Positions 46,072-54,574 of a stretch of 64,000 nt of DNA are shown here, in pieces. This DNA comes from Chryseobacterium candidae (lineage in GTDB: Bacteria > Bacteroidota > Bacteroidia > Flavobacteriales > Weeksellaceae). The first letter of the stretch is position 1, and every line of letters starts with the position of its first letter. The stretch lies in assembly GCF_004916905.1 (NCBI RefSeq), contig NZ_SDLV01000023.1:100613-164612 (forward strand). Direction: 5' to 3'. Below the pieces are notes generated by a model, which saw only the letters and a list, made by a program, of their open reading frames with translations, searched no databases and was not told the DNA's origin. A program made the position numbers and the translations under genes.

Positions 46072-46113
46072 GGTTGCAGGGAACAGGTTGCAGGTAAATT
46101 GCTGTTACCTGCG
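46072..46113. repeat. GGTTGCAGG short repeats
   Basis: Two direct GGTTGCAGG words (46072-46080 and 46086-46094) are followed by a partly inverse TTACCTGC, in the 76-bp gap between GSCFA and the polyprenyl synthase genes. The same word occurs inverted (CCTGCAACC) at 39255-39263 before obgE. Confidence 0.5.
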
Positions 46114-46134
46114 AACTACCCTCTGTTACCTATA

Positions 46135-47106
46135 TTAACTTTCTCTTCTCAACAAATAATTAGCCAGTTCAATGAAAGGTTTTTTCTTTTCTTCCGGAAC
46201 ATCTATTTTCTGAAGGTAACTTTGTCCTATTTCATTATGTTTTTCAATCAGACGTAAAGCTTTCTCATCTACTTTTGTTCTTCTGAAAATCTTTTCTACG
46301 CCATACACCTTATCAACATTTTCAGTCTTCTTAGAATACCAGTAATCCAGTTCTTTTCTTTCTTCATCGGTAGCATGTTCTCTTGCTAACAGATACAGAA
46401 CCGTTTTTTTGTTCTCATAAATATCTCCGGCATGCTTTTTTCCAAACTGTGCCTGATCTCCGAATACATCAAGATAATCATCCATAATCTGGAACGCAAT
46501 TCCGATATGCTTTCCGAAATTAAAAATAGCTTTCGCATCTTTAAAATCAGCTCTTGCGATCAAAGCCCCGATTTCAAATGAAGAAGCACTTAACACTCCG
46601 GTTTTATAGGTAATCATTCTGATATAATCATCAAAAGTAACGTCTTTCTGAGTTTCAAAGTTGATATCATACTGCTGTCCTTCACACAACAGAAGTCCTG
46701 TGTGGGTAAATATTCTGATACATGCTTTGAAAATTTCAGGTTCAAGATCTTCAAAAAACTTATACGCTTTCAGCATCAGCCCGTCTCCGGAAAGAATACC
46801 TACATTAAGGCCATGTAAAGTATGAATGGTAGGCTTGTTTCTTCTTAAAGGAGCTTCATCCATAATATCATCATGGATCAGGGTGAAGTTATGGAAAAAC
46901 TCGATAGCCAATGCAGGTTTGATGGCCTGTTTAAGATCTCCACCGAACATATCACATGCCATCAGCACCATAATAGGACGAAGACGTTTTCCACCATGGG
47001 AAATAATATAATTCATCGGCTCATAGAGCTCCGAAGGTTTATCTTTAAAAGTATATTTAGTGATGGCATCTGCAACAATCTGCTGGTATCTGTCTAAAAA
47101 TTCCAT
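46135..47106 (-). CDS. polyprenyl diphosphate synthase (trans type)
   Basis: A 323-residue class I isoprenoid chain synthase. The first Asp-rich motif is LIHDDIMDEAPLRRNKPT, the second is QIMDDYLDVFGD, and YKTGVLSASSFEIGALIA and GKHAGDIYENKKTVLYLLA are also typical. Five or so residues before the first motif (FFHNFTLIHDD) lie bulky aromatics that influence chain length. In flavobacteria an enzyme of this kind makes the menaquinone side chain; short-chain FPP/GGPP synthase is the alternative. It has its own promoter. Confidence 0.92.
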   Translation of the reverse strand: MEFLDRYQQIVADAITKYTFKDKPSELYEPMNYIISHGGKRLRPIMVLMACDMFGGDLKQAIKPALAIEFFHNFTLIHDDIMDEAPLRRNKPTIHTLHGLNVGILSGDGLMLKAYKFFEDLEPEIFKACIRIFTHTGLLLCEGQQYDINFETQKDVTFDDYIRMITYKTGVLSASSFEIGALIARADFKDAKAIFNFGKHIGIAFQIMDDYLDVFGDQAQFGKKHAGDIYENKKTVLYLLAREHATDEERKELDYWYSKKTENVDKVYGVEKIFRRTKVDEKALRLIEKHNEIGQSYLQKIDVPEEKKKPFIELANYLLRRES

Positions 47107-47124
47107 AAAATCTTATAATTTGAA

Positions 47125-47159
47125 CAAAAATACGATTTTTCAGGGCTTTATAAAACAAA
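47125..47159 (-). promoter_or_regulatory. promoter of the polyprenyl synthase gene
   Basis: On the minus strand TTTG (47159-47156) and TATTTTTG (47132-47125) are 23 bases apart, at the long end for the Bacteroidota consensus. The leader is about 12 bases. The upstream part overlaps the terminator of the preceding operon. Confidence 0.55.
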
Positions 47160-47185
47160 AAACTTTGCCCAAACGGACAAAGTTT
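47153..47185 (-). terminator. intrinsic terminator of the phosphate transporter operon
   Basis: On the minus strand AAACTTTGTCC and GGGCAAAGTTT form an 11-bp stem (one G-T pair) with loop GTTT, followed by TTTTG, 22 bases after the PiT stop codon. Confidence 0.87.
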
Positions 47186-47207
47186 ATATAATTATATGAT
47201 TTGTTTT

Positions 47208-48350
47208 TTAGAAAACGAAAGTTACCACAAGATAGGTAATTCCCGCTACTATTGCAGAGATCGGAATGGTAAGAACCCAAGCCCAAAGTAAGCTTACAGT
47301 GATTCCCCATCTTACCGCTGAAATTCTTTTCGTTAATCCTACCCCGATGATAGAACCAGTAATCGTATGGGTAGTAGATACAGGAATACCGAAGTGGTCT
47401 GTAATGAACAAGGTAATAGCACCTGCGGTTTCTGCACTTACACCTTCTAATGAAGTTACCTTAGTAATCTTGGTACCCATGGTTTTTATGATCTTCCAAC
47501 CACCGCTCATGGTTCCTAAACCGATAGCAAGGAATGATACCAAAGGAACCCAAAGGTAATGTTCTGCAAAATAATCAAAACGTCCTGCAGCAGGAATATT
47601 CAGATAAACCGGGTCATGCAGCATTTCAACATGATAATAGATAAGTGCTGCACCAATGATCCCCATTACTTTCTGAGCATCATTCAAACCGTGCCCCAAG
47701 CTGAATAAAGCTGAAGAAGCCAGCTGTAATCTTTTGAAAGACTGGTCTGCTTTGTGTGGGTTTGATCTTTTATAAAGGTGTACAATAATCAGGGTAATGA
47801 TGATTGAGATAATCATCCCTATAATTGGTGCCATAAAAATGAACAGGAAGATAGGAATTACTTTATCAAACTTCACTACACTCTGATGGGTAACCTGATT
47901 GAAAGCTTCTTTAACAGTACCCCACATTCCAAGATCTGGCTGTGTTGCCACCACATCATGATAATCCATCATGAAAGCATGCATAAGAGCTGCTCCCAGG
48001 AAACCTCCGATCAGCGTATGTGATGATGATGAGGGGATTCCGAACCACCACGTAAGGAGGTTCCAGGCAATAGCTGCCACAAGACCGGAAAATATAACTT
48101 CAAGGGTGATAAAATTCTCGTTAACTGTTTTGGCAATTGTGTTACCAATTTTGAATTCTCCAATAATATAAGCAGCAATAAAGAAAGCTGCAAAGTTCCA
48201 AAGCGCCGCCCAAAGTACAGCCTGGAATGGAGTTAAAACTTTTGTAGAAACTATAGTTGCAATTGAGTTGGCTGCATCATGGAAACCATTGATATAATCG
48301 AAGATCAATGCCAGCGCAATAATAACTATAAGTAAAATCGGAAATTCCAT
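47208..48350 (-). CDS. PiT-family inorganic phosphate transporter
   Basis: A 380-residue integral membrane carrier with about ten helices. It has the two inverted PiT signatures, FDYINGFHDAANSIATIVST near the N-terminus and FSLGHGLNDAQKVMGIIGA in the middle, and the TTHTITGSIIGVGLTKR repeat near the end. It imports phosphate with H+ or Na+. The DUF47/PhoU-like gene 12 bp upstream is the usual partner and may regulate uptake. Confidence 0.95.
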   Translation of the reverse strand: MEFPILLIVIIALALIFDYINGFHDAANSIATIVSTKVLTPFQAVLWAALWNFAAFFIAAYIIGEFKIGNTIAKTVNENFITLEVIFSGLVAAIAWNLLTWWFGIPSSSSHTLIGGFLGAALMHAFMMDYHDVVATQPDLGMWGTVKEAFNQVTHQSVVKFDKVIPIFLFIFMAPIIGMIISIIITLIIVHLYKRSNPHKADQSFKRLQLASSALFSLGHGLNDAQKVMGIIGAALIYYHVEMLHDPVYLNIPAAGRFDYFAEHYLWVPLVSFLAIGLGTMSGGWKIIKTMGTKITKVTSLEGVSAETAGAITLFITDHFGIPVSTTHTITGSIIGVGLTKRISAVRWGITVSLLWAWVLTIPISAIVAGITYLVVTFVF

Positions 48351-48362
48351 TTTTGCTATGTA

Positions 48363-49001
48363 TTAGGCGTATTTAATCATGATGTTCTCAATGGTATTGG
48401 CAACATCTTCTGCTTTGTCTGTTACAATTTCAAGGTAGTTTAATACGGATGAAACTTTAATAATGTTGATGGCATCATTGGTTTCAAATAATTCTACCAT
48501 TGAGTTGGAAAGCAAATCGTCAGCAATATTCTCAATAGAGTTCACCTTAATACAAGCTTCTTTCACCTGTTCCATATTTTTAAACCCTTTCAGGTTTTTC
48601 ATAGCATTCTGAATTTCAAGACATGCTTTGTGGATCAATAAAGAGAAGTCTGAATAAGCCTTCATCTCAGGTGATTTGTAAAGGAAAATATATTTTGTGG
48701 ATGCGTAGATATAATCAGCGATATCATCAAGTCCTGTTGCCAGTGTGTGAATGTCTTCACGGTCAAAAGGTGTAATGAAGTTCTTCCCTAATTCTACGAA
48801 AATTTCGTGAGTAAGTTCATCATTCTTGTGTTCGAAGTCGCTCATTTTCTTCAACATTGAATCGTCATTAAGATCGAAATCCTTGATTCCTGTGTTGAAT
48901 TCTTCTGACATTGCAACTAGATTTTCAGTTACTTTTTCGAAAAGTACAAAGAAGATTTTATCTTTTGGTTGAAAAGCGTGGAAAATATTACCAATTCCCA
49001 T
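48363..49001 (-). CDS. DUF47 family PhoU-like regulator
   Basis: A 212-residue all-helical protein of the DUF47/PhoU-like family. It shows DKIFFVLFEKVTENLVAMSE, SDFEHKNDELTHEIFVELGK, FITPFDREDIHTLATGLDDI and a C-terminal ENIADDLLSNSMVELF. The FDREDIH and LDDIxD motifs probably bind metal or phosphate clusters. It is translated first in a two-gene unit with the PiT carrier and is expected to modulate it. Confidence 0.93.
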   Translation of the reverse strand: MGIGNIFHAFQPKDKIFFVLFEKVTENLVAMSEEFNTGIKDFDLNDDSMLKKMSDFEHKNDELTHEIFVELGKNFITPFDREDIHTLATGLDDIADYIYASTKYIFLYKSPEMKAYSDFSLLIHKACLEIQNAMKNLKGFKNMEQVKEACIKVNSIENIADDLLSNSMVELFETNDAINIIKVSSVLNYLEIVTDKAEDVANTIENIMIKYA

Positions 49002-49102
49002 TTTTTAGTATTTATAATTCGTGTGCAAATTTCTTAAAAAAGGATTGTACGTGAAACTATATGACATTAAGTTTTGTTAACATTCGCTTAACAACTGATT
49101 AT

Positions 49103-49135
49103 CAATAAAAAAAACCGGCATTAATGCCGGTTTTG
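49103..49135 (-). terminator. intrinsic terminator of the DeaD-like gene
   Basis: AAAACCGGCAT and ATGCCGGTTTT make an 11-bp palindromic stem followed on the minus strand by four more T, 20 bases after the stop codon. Confidence 0.9.
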
Positions 49136-49152
49136 TATGGTATAGGAAGAGA

Positions 49153-50853
49153 TTAGTTTGCTACTTCAGCTCTCATATCTTTTCCTTTGAACTTCATAGA
49201 TTGAATATTGCTCAATACATTGTCTTTGAAAGATTTTTCAACTTCGAAGAAAGAGAATTTCTCTAAGATTTCGATATCACCGATTTCAGCTCTCTTTTTG
49301 GTTTTTCCGCCAGCAGTTGCCTTATTGATAATATCTAAAACATCAAGCTTTTTCAAATGGTCTTTCTTACCAAGGTTGAAGAAGAATCTTACCATGTTTT
49401 CATCTCTTCTTCTTGGTTTTGCCCCACGATCTCTGTCTCTTCCACGATCTCCTCTATCTCTGTCACGACCTCTGTCTCTGTCTCTTTCACGGCCACGGTC
49501 TCTTCTGGAGTAATCGTCATCTCTGCTGCTGAATTTCTGCTCTACAAGATCATGCTTGTCTTTGTAGTATAAAGCAAGATCTCTCAACTGGAACTGTAGA
49601 AGCTGGTGTACCAGTTCTTCTTTTGTAAAGTTGCTCAGATCCGGGATTAAGCTGTCATCAAATTCGAAAAGATCTTCGTGCTCGGTCAATAATTTTTCGA
49701 ATACACCACCTACCTGAGCTTTGATAATATCATCACCAGTAGGAATGAATTTCTCGTTGATTTCAATTTTTGTTGCAGATTTGATCTGTTTCAGTTTTCT
49801 GCTTTCTTCAGGCTTGATTAAAGCCATGGAAATACCATCTTTCCCAGCTCTACCTGTTCTTCCGCTTCTGTGAACGAATACTTCAGGATCATCTGGTAAA
49901 GAGAAGTGAATAACGTGAGTTAAAGAGTTCACATCCAATCCTCTTGCTGCTACGTCTGTTGCTACAAGAATATCGATGTTTTTCAATCTGAATTTCTTCA
50001 TTACCGTATCTCTCTGCGCCTGAGAAAGATCACCGTGAAGAGCATCAGCTGCATATCCGTTCTGCATTAAGAAATCAGCAACCTCCTGAGTTTCCATTCT
50101 CGTTCTGCAGAAGATAATGGAGTACTGGTTAGGATTCGCATCAATAAGTCTCTTCAATGCTTCTTTTTTCTGACGGTATCCTACAACATAGTATTCGTGA
50201 GTAATGTTCTTCTTCACTTCGTTGATAGAACCTACTGAAATACGATGTGGTTTTGTAAGATAATTCTTGGAAATTCTTTCCACCTCTTTATTCATCGTTG
50301 CAGAGAATAAGAAAGTTTGTTTCGTTTCCGGAGTTTCGCTTAGAATGGTTTCCAATTCATCCTTGAATCCCATAGAAAGCATTTCATCAGCTTCGTCTAA
50401 TACCAACCAATGAATCGCAGAAAAGTCTAGTGCTTTTCTGTTGATAAGATCAATTACTCTTCCCGGAGTTCCCACAATGATTTGTGGTTTATCCTTCAAA
50501 GATCTCATCTGCTCTACAATACTACTTCCACCATAAACCGCAGTTGTCTTGATGTCTTTCATATACTTAGAGTAATTCTTTATGTCCTTCGAAATCTGAA
50601 GACATAATTCCCGTGTCGGACAAAGCACCAATAATTGGATTTTGCGACTCGTATCGTCAATCATATCCAAAATCGGAAGCGAAAACGCTGCTGTTTTGCC
50701 TGTCCCCGTCTGCGCAAGTGCGATCAAGTCGCGAATATCTGAAAGAATAAAAGGGATAGTCTGTTTTTGGATTTCTGTTGGGCTTTCGTAGCCCAGTTCG
50801 CCAATTGCCTTAAGGATATCAGGACTTAAATTGGTTTCCGTAAATAAATTCAT
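49153..50853 (-). CDS. DEAD-box RNA helicase, DeaD/CsdA-like with DbpA-type RNA-binding domain
   Basis: A 566-residue helicase. Motifs: GYESPTEIQKQTIP (Q motif), AQTGTGKT (47-54), PTREL, LVLDEADEMLSMGF, FSATM, ATDVAARGLDV and HRSGRTGRAG. After the second RecA domain come a dimer-like region, an Arg/Asp repeat linker of about 35 residues (RDRGRDRDRGDRGRDRDRG) near 450-485, and a DbpA-type RNA-binding domain (VRFFFNLGKKDHLKK). This order is that of cold-shock helicases DeaD/CsdA working on ribosome assembly and mRNA decay. It has its own promoter box and terminator. Confidence 0.93.
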   Translation of the reverse strand: MNLFTETNLSPDILKAIGELGYESPTEIQKQTIPFILSDIRDLIALAQTGTGKTAAFSLPILDMIDDTSRKIQLLVLCPTRELCLQISKDIKNYSKYMKDIKTTAVYGGSSIVEQMRSLKDKPQIIVGTPGRVIDLINRKALDFSAIHWLVLDEADEMLSMGFKDELETILSETPETKQTFLFSATMNKEVERISKNYLTKPHRISVGSINEVKKNITHEYYVVGYRQKKEALKRLIDANPNQYSIIFCRTRMETQEVADFLMQNGYAADALHGDLSQAQRDTVMKKFRLKNIDILVATDVAARGLDVNSLTHVIHFSLPDDPEVFVHRSGRTGRAGKDGISMALIKPEESRKLKQIKSATKIEINEKFIPTGDDIIKAQVGGVFEKLLTEHEDLFEFDDSLIPDLSNFTKEELVHQLLQFQLRDLALYYKDKHDLVEQKFSSRDDDYSRRDRGRERDRDRGRDRDRGDRGRDRDRGAKPRRRDENMVRFFFNLGKKDHLKKLDVLDIINKATAGGKTKKRAEIGDIEILEKFSFFEVEKSFKDNVLSNIQSMKFKGKDMRAEVAN

Positions 50854-50873
50854 TAACTATTTTAAAATTTTTG

Positions 50874-50881
50874 CAAAGATA
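50874..50881 (-). promoter_or_regulatory. -7 box of the DeaD-like gene
   Basis: TATCTTTG on the minus strand fits TAnnTTTG, 21 bases before the start codon. No TTTG is well placed upstream. Confidence 0.5.
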
Positions 50882-51319
50882 CAATAAATATTTGATTTGT
50901 TTTTGAATAAAGTTTTAAATATACAATCTTAAATTCACAATCCTGTAATATTTTTTTAATTTTTGGAAAATTAAACCCAAAAAAACAAGCCTCAGATTAG
51001 AAAATTGTTAAACATTATTTTTTTTTATTAAATTCGATTGATTTTTTCTGTACTATTTATGAATTTTCAAAAATAAAGCCATGAAAAGTAAATTTTTCTT
51101 TTGGCATCTTTCTGCATAATCATTTAATACCTGTCCATCCATACTATTATGCATCCGTATGAAATCTGGGAAATTTTATTGAATAGAAAAAACAGAATAA
51201 TATTTCTATGAATACTTTTTGTACATTTGGTTTTGAGGTTTCAGGGCTTTGAAATTTTGGTCCGGGCTCGGGAAGCAGCTTCGAATCTCATGTAATAACA
51301 AAAAAACACTTAACACAAT
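50882..51319. other. 438-bp intergenic region with structured-looking leader
   Basis: No conventional gene is supported between the divergent DeaD-like and DUF2461 genes. The left part is very AT-rich. A 12-codon frame with ATG at 51081 (MKSKFFFWHLSA, stop at 51117-51119) is the only small ORF that stands out, and nothing proves it is translated. TACATTTG at 51222-51229 fits the -7 consensus for the downstream gene. The leader from about 51236 contains a GC-richer stretch with short inverted words (TTTCA/TGAAA, GAAGC/GCTTC), suggesting RNA structure. Confidence 0.4.
51222..51229 (+). promoter_or_regulatory. -7 box of the DUF2461 gene
   Basis: TACATTTG matches TAnnTTTG. Transcription from here would give a leader of about 85 bases, long for this genome, and it includes the GC-richer segment at 51240-51290. 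Confidence 0.5.
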
Positions 51320-51985
51320 ATGTCTGCAAGTATTTCTCCCAAAACTTTTGATTTTTTACAAAAGTTAAATAAAAATAATAACCGCGAATGGTTTAATGAA
51401 AATAAAGACCTGTACACAGAATCTCAGCAAAATGTAGTTTCATTTTTAGATGAACTCATCAAAGAAATGTCTGGTTTTGATGATGAGCTTGCTAAAATTG
51501 ACAGTAAAAAAGCCCTTTTCAGAATTTACAGAGACACCCGTTTTTCTAAGGACAAATCTCCTTATAAAACCAATTTCGGAGCTTCTCTTGGAATGGGAAA
51601 AGGAAATCAGAAAGGAGGTTATTACCTTCACCTGGAACCTGGAAAATCCTTTTTAGCCGGAGGAATTTACATGCCGGAATCTTCCGTACTGAAAGAAGTT
51701 CGTAAAGAAATTTCTTTGTACGGAGATGATTTTCTGAAAATTCTCAATAATAAAGATTTCAAAAAACATTTTCCGGAACTTGATCAGGAAGACAAACTGA
51801 AGAAAATACCTCAGGGTTTTGAGAAAGATGATCCTATGGGAGAATATCTCAAGCTTAAAAACTTTATTGTGGTATATTCTCTGAAAGATGAGGAAGTACT
51901 GGACAAAAATGCGGTGAAAAACATGACCAAAGTTTTCAAACTGATGAAGCCTTTCAATGATTTCCTGAATACACCTTTTCTTTAA
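51320..51985 (+). CDS. DUF2461 family protein
   Basis: A 221-residue protein of the DUF2461 (TIGR02453) family. It begins ISPKTFDFLQKLNKNNNREW, followed by FNENKDLYTE, LFRIYRDTRFSKDKSPYKTN, YYLHLEPGKSFLAGGIYMPE and a C-terminal helix with LMKPFNDFLNTPF. These patches, including the R-D-x-R-F-S-x-D-K-x-P-Y-K core, define the family; the function is unknown. The length is normal and it has no signal peptide. It is a single gene. Confidence 0.9.
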   Translation: MSASISPKTFDFLQKLNKNNNREWFNENKDLYTESQQNVVSFLDELIKEMSGFDDELAKIDSKKALFRIYRDTRFSKDKSPYKTNFGASLGMGKGNQKGGYYLHLEPGKSFLAGGIYMPESSVLKEVRKEISLYGDDFLKILNNKDFKKHFPELDQEDKLKKIPQGFEKDDPMGEYLKLKNFIVVYSLKDEEVLDKNAVKNMTKVFKLMKPFNDFLNTPFL

Positions 51986-52224
51986 ACAGTTTTATTTTTT
52001 TTCAATCACAGATCACTCATTTTTAACAGAGAATCGGGTGCGTTCTTACTGGTTTGTATTATTTTAGAATATTATTATTGAGATATTCAGGGTATGCAGA
52101 TATCTCTGGGACAAATCAAAAATATATTAAAATTCAACAGGTTACAAAAGTGATTTTAAAAACCTATCCTGAAAATCAAGCCATTATAATTAACATTTTT
52201 TAAGAAAAGTTTTACATTTTTACT

Positions 52225-52232
52225 TATCTTTG
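52225..52232 (+). promoter_or_regulatory. -7 box of the FkbM-flippase unit
   Basis: TATCTTTG fits TAnnTTTG and lies 21 bases before the ATG at 52254. The alternative TTG start at 52230 is inside this box. The upstream 51986-52224 gap shows nothing else clear. Confidence 0.5.
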
Positions 52233-52253
52233 CTGTTCGCCAAAAAGCCAAAG

Positions 52254-53048
52254 ATGTCTTTATACCAAAAAATTGCAGAGAAACTACAATACATAAGCCC
52301 GAATTTCTACAAAAAAAGATATTTTAAAGCTTTAAATAATCTTAATAAAAATAACTTTTCGGAACGTAATGTAGAACCGGAATTGGTATGGATCAAAGAA
52401 TACCTTCCTAAAAATGCTGTGATACTGGATATTGGTGCCAATGTGGGAACTTTCCTTTATCAGCTGGAAAACACCTTGAAGCATGAGCATATTTATGGTT
52501 TTGAACCTAATAAAAAGCTTTACAGAAGACTAAAAAGACTTTTTTCTAACATGCACATTCTCCCTCTGGCTCTTTCTGACGAAAACAGGATTGCAGAGTT
52601 CAAAGTACCCATTATTAATGGAAAAACCATTGCTTCCCGCGGCACTTTAAATACTTCTTACAAAGAAAAAGGAGAAGAGAAAAGCTATACGGAGCAAGTA
52701 AAAGTTATCAAGCTTGATGAATGGGCTGCACTGGAAAATTTCAGCAGACTTGATTTTATCAAAATAGACGTTGAAGGAAATGAAATAAAAACATTGTCCG
52801 GGGCGAGAGAAACCATCAGACAATTTAAGCCGACTTTAATGGTCGAAATGGAACAAAGACACCACCAAACTCCTATATGGAATGAAATATCCGAAGTGAT
52901 GAGCTGGGGATACGATGCCAAATATCTTAACAGAAACAGCTTTACGCTGGAAAATCTTACAGAAGATATCATAACGCAAAATACAAACGACGAAAAAAAT
53001 AAAACTCAGTACATCAACAATATTATTTTTATACCTAAAAACATTTAA
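52254..53048 (+). CDS. FkbM family methyltransferase
   Basis: A 264-residue SAM-dependent methyltransferase. The SAM site is AVILDIGANVGTFLY, followed by YGFEPNKKLYRRL and FIKIDVEGNEIKTLSGA, which together define the FkbM family, often O-methylating sugars of surface glycans. The start ATG at 52254 is taken over an in-frame TTG at 52230 that lies in the promoter box. The flippase gene follows after 8 bp, so a role in the same glycan is likely. Confidence 0.88.
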   Translation: MSLYQKIAEKLQYISPNFYKKRYFKALNNLNKNNFSERNVEPELVWIKEYLPKNAVILDIGANVGTFLYQLENTLKHEHIYGFEPNKKLYRRLKRLFSNMHILPLALSDENRIAEFKVPIINGKTIASRGTLNTSYKEKGEEKSYTEQVKVIKLDEWAALENFSRLDFIKIDVEGNEIKTLSGARETIRQFKPTLMVEMEQRHHQTPIWNEISEVMSWGYDAKYLNRNSFTLENLTEDIITQNTNDEKNKTQYINNIIFIPKNI

Positions 53049-53056
53049 AACAACTT

Positions 53057-54556
53057 ATGAGTGTAGTAGCGAGACAAGGCTTCAAATATTCCATTATCGG
53101 TTATATTGGTTTTTTGCTGGGCACGGTTTCCGCAATATTCATATTTCCGAATGATTTTGAATTTTACGGAAAGCTACGCTACATTCTTCCTACAGCTGAA
53201 ATGCTGGTTCCTTTTGTTGTTTTGGGTATTTCTTATTCGAATGTGAAATTTTTTCACAAAGTAGAAAAAGATGGTAAAAAACAGAATATGCTGTCACTGT
53301 CACTACTGACGGTTTTTATCAACTTTATTATTTTCACGGCTGTATTTTTTATACTTCCCTATTTTTATCCGAAATTCAGACATTCAGAAGCATGGAAGAT
53401 CAAGGAAATGATTCTGCCATTGATTTTAATCCTTTCATTCTGTGCTATTTTCAATAAATACACATCCAATTACAAAAGAATTGTAGTTTCCAATATCTTC
53501 GACAATCTGTTTCCGAAAATAGCGAACCTGGGAGCATTCTGTCTTTTTTTCTTTGCTTTATCACAGAATGTTACAGCTTCTGCGTCACAGATCATTGCAT
53601 ATGCTTTCTTTTTTGGAATTTTCTTTTTAATGCTTTTGGGATATATTTATTACACCAACAAACTGGAAAAAATTCAGCTGGATTTTAATACCGATTATTT
53701 CAAAAAGAATAATTTCTGGAAAGAGTTTTTCAATTACAGTTTCTTTGGATTTCTGGGAACTTTTGGAAATTATCTGGCGATCAACAGCTTTATGATCGGA
53801 GAATTTATGGGAATGGAAGAGGTTGGAATTTATTCTGTTCTGTATGCTCTGATCTCGTTAATTTCTATTCCCCAGCTTGGATTATTTAATATTTCAGCAC
53901 CTATCATCAACAAAACTCTGGCAGACGGAGATATGGTGGAACTGGACAGGTTCCATAAAAAAACTTCTTTAACACTGTATTTCCTTGGTGCTGTTTTATT
54001 CTCATGTATTATGGTAGGATTTCCTTATCTGACGCAGTTCATGCCAAAGAACGGAACCATGCTCAGAGAATATGAACCCGTAGTCTGGATCTGGGGTTCT
54101 GCAGTATTAATAGATCTTGCTACCGGATTCAACGGGAATATTATTTCACTCTCAAAATATTACAGATTCAATATTCTGGTGATGCTTTTGCTGGCGGGAT
54201 TAACGATCGGACTGAATTATTATTTCATTAAAAACACGGATCTGAAGCTGATCGGAATTGCTCTGTCTACAGCAATTTCCCTTACCATTTACAATGTGGT
54301 GAAAATTGTTTTCAATTATATTGTGTTTAAGGTTTCGCCTTTGAGTATTGAAATGATTTTTGTCTCCATTATCTGTACTTTAGCTATTACCGTGGCTATT
54401 GTTCTCCCAAATTTCAACAGCAATCTGCTTAATCTTGTTTACAAACCTGCAGTTGTTTTGATACTGATCTATATCGGAAATTACTTCACCAAGATTTTCC
54501 CGGTTGAAGACTATCTGAATATGAGGTTTATCAAGAGTGTATTTAAGATAAAATAA
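53057..54556 (+). CDS. polysaccharide biosynthesis flippase-like membrane protein
   Basis: A 499-residue integral membrane protein with 13 to 14 helices, similar in layout to Wzx/MATE-type flippases. It begins VARQGFKYSIIGYIGFLLGT followed by FIFPNDFEFYGKLRYI, matching the GxY/GLx motif region after helix 1, and has FFGFLGTFGNYLAINSFMIG and MEEVGIYSVLYALIS in the middle. It would export a lipid-linked saccharide. It forms a two-gene unit with the FkbM gene and faces a glycosyltransferase gene on the other strand. Confidence 0.83.
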   Translation: MSVVARQGFKYSIIGYIGFLLGTVSAIFIFPNDFEFYGKLRYILPTAEMLVPFVVLGISYSNVKFFHKVEKDGKKQNMLSLSLLTVFINFIIFTAVFFILPYFYPKFRHSEAWKIKEMILPLILILSFCAIFNKYTSNYKRIVVSNIFDNLFPKIANLGAFCLFFFALSQNVTASASQIIAYAFFFGIFFLMLLGYIYYTNKLEKIQLDFNTDYFKKNNFWKEFFNYSFFGFLGTFGNYLAINSFMIGEFMGMEEVGIYSVLYALISLISIPQLGLFNISAPIINKTLADGDMVELDRFHKKTSLTLYFLGAVLFSCIMVGFPYLTQFMPKNGTMLREYEPVVWIWGSAVLIDLATGFNGNIISLSKYYRFNILVMLLLAGLTIGLNYYFIKNTDLKLIGIALSTAISLTIYNVVKIVFNYIVFKVSPLSIEMIFVSIICTLAITVAIVLPNFNSNLLNLVYKPAVVLILIYIGNYFTKIFPVEDYLNMRFIKSVFKIK

Positions 54557-54574
54557 AAGAATAATCCAGACTTT

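Noticed and set aside
49033..49075. ACGTGAAAC word as a possible parS half-site
   Set aside because: Only one half of the 16-base parS palindrome is present, and it is 19 kb from parAB.
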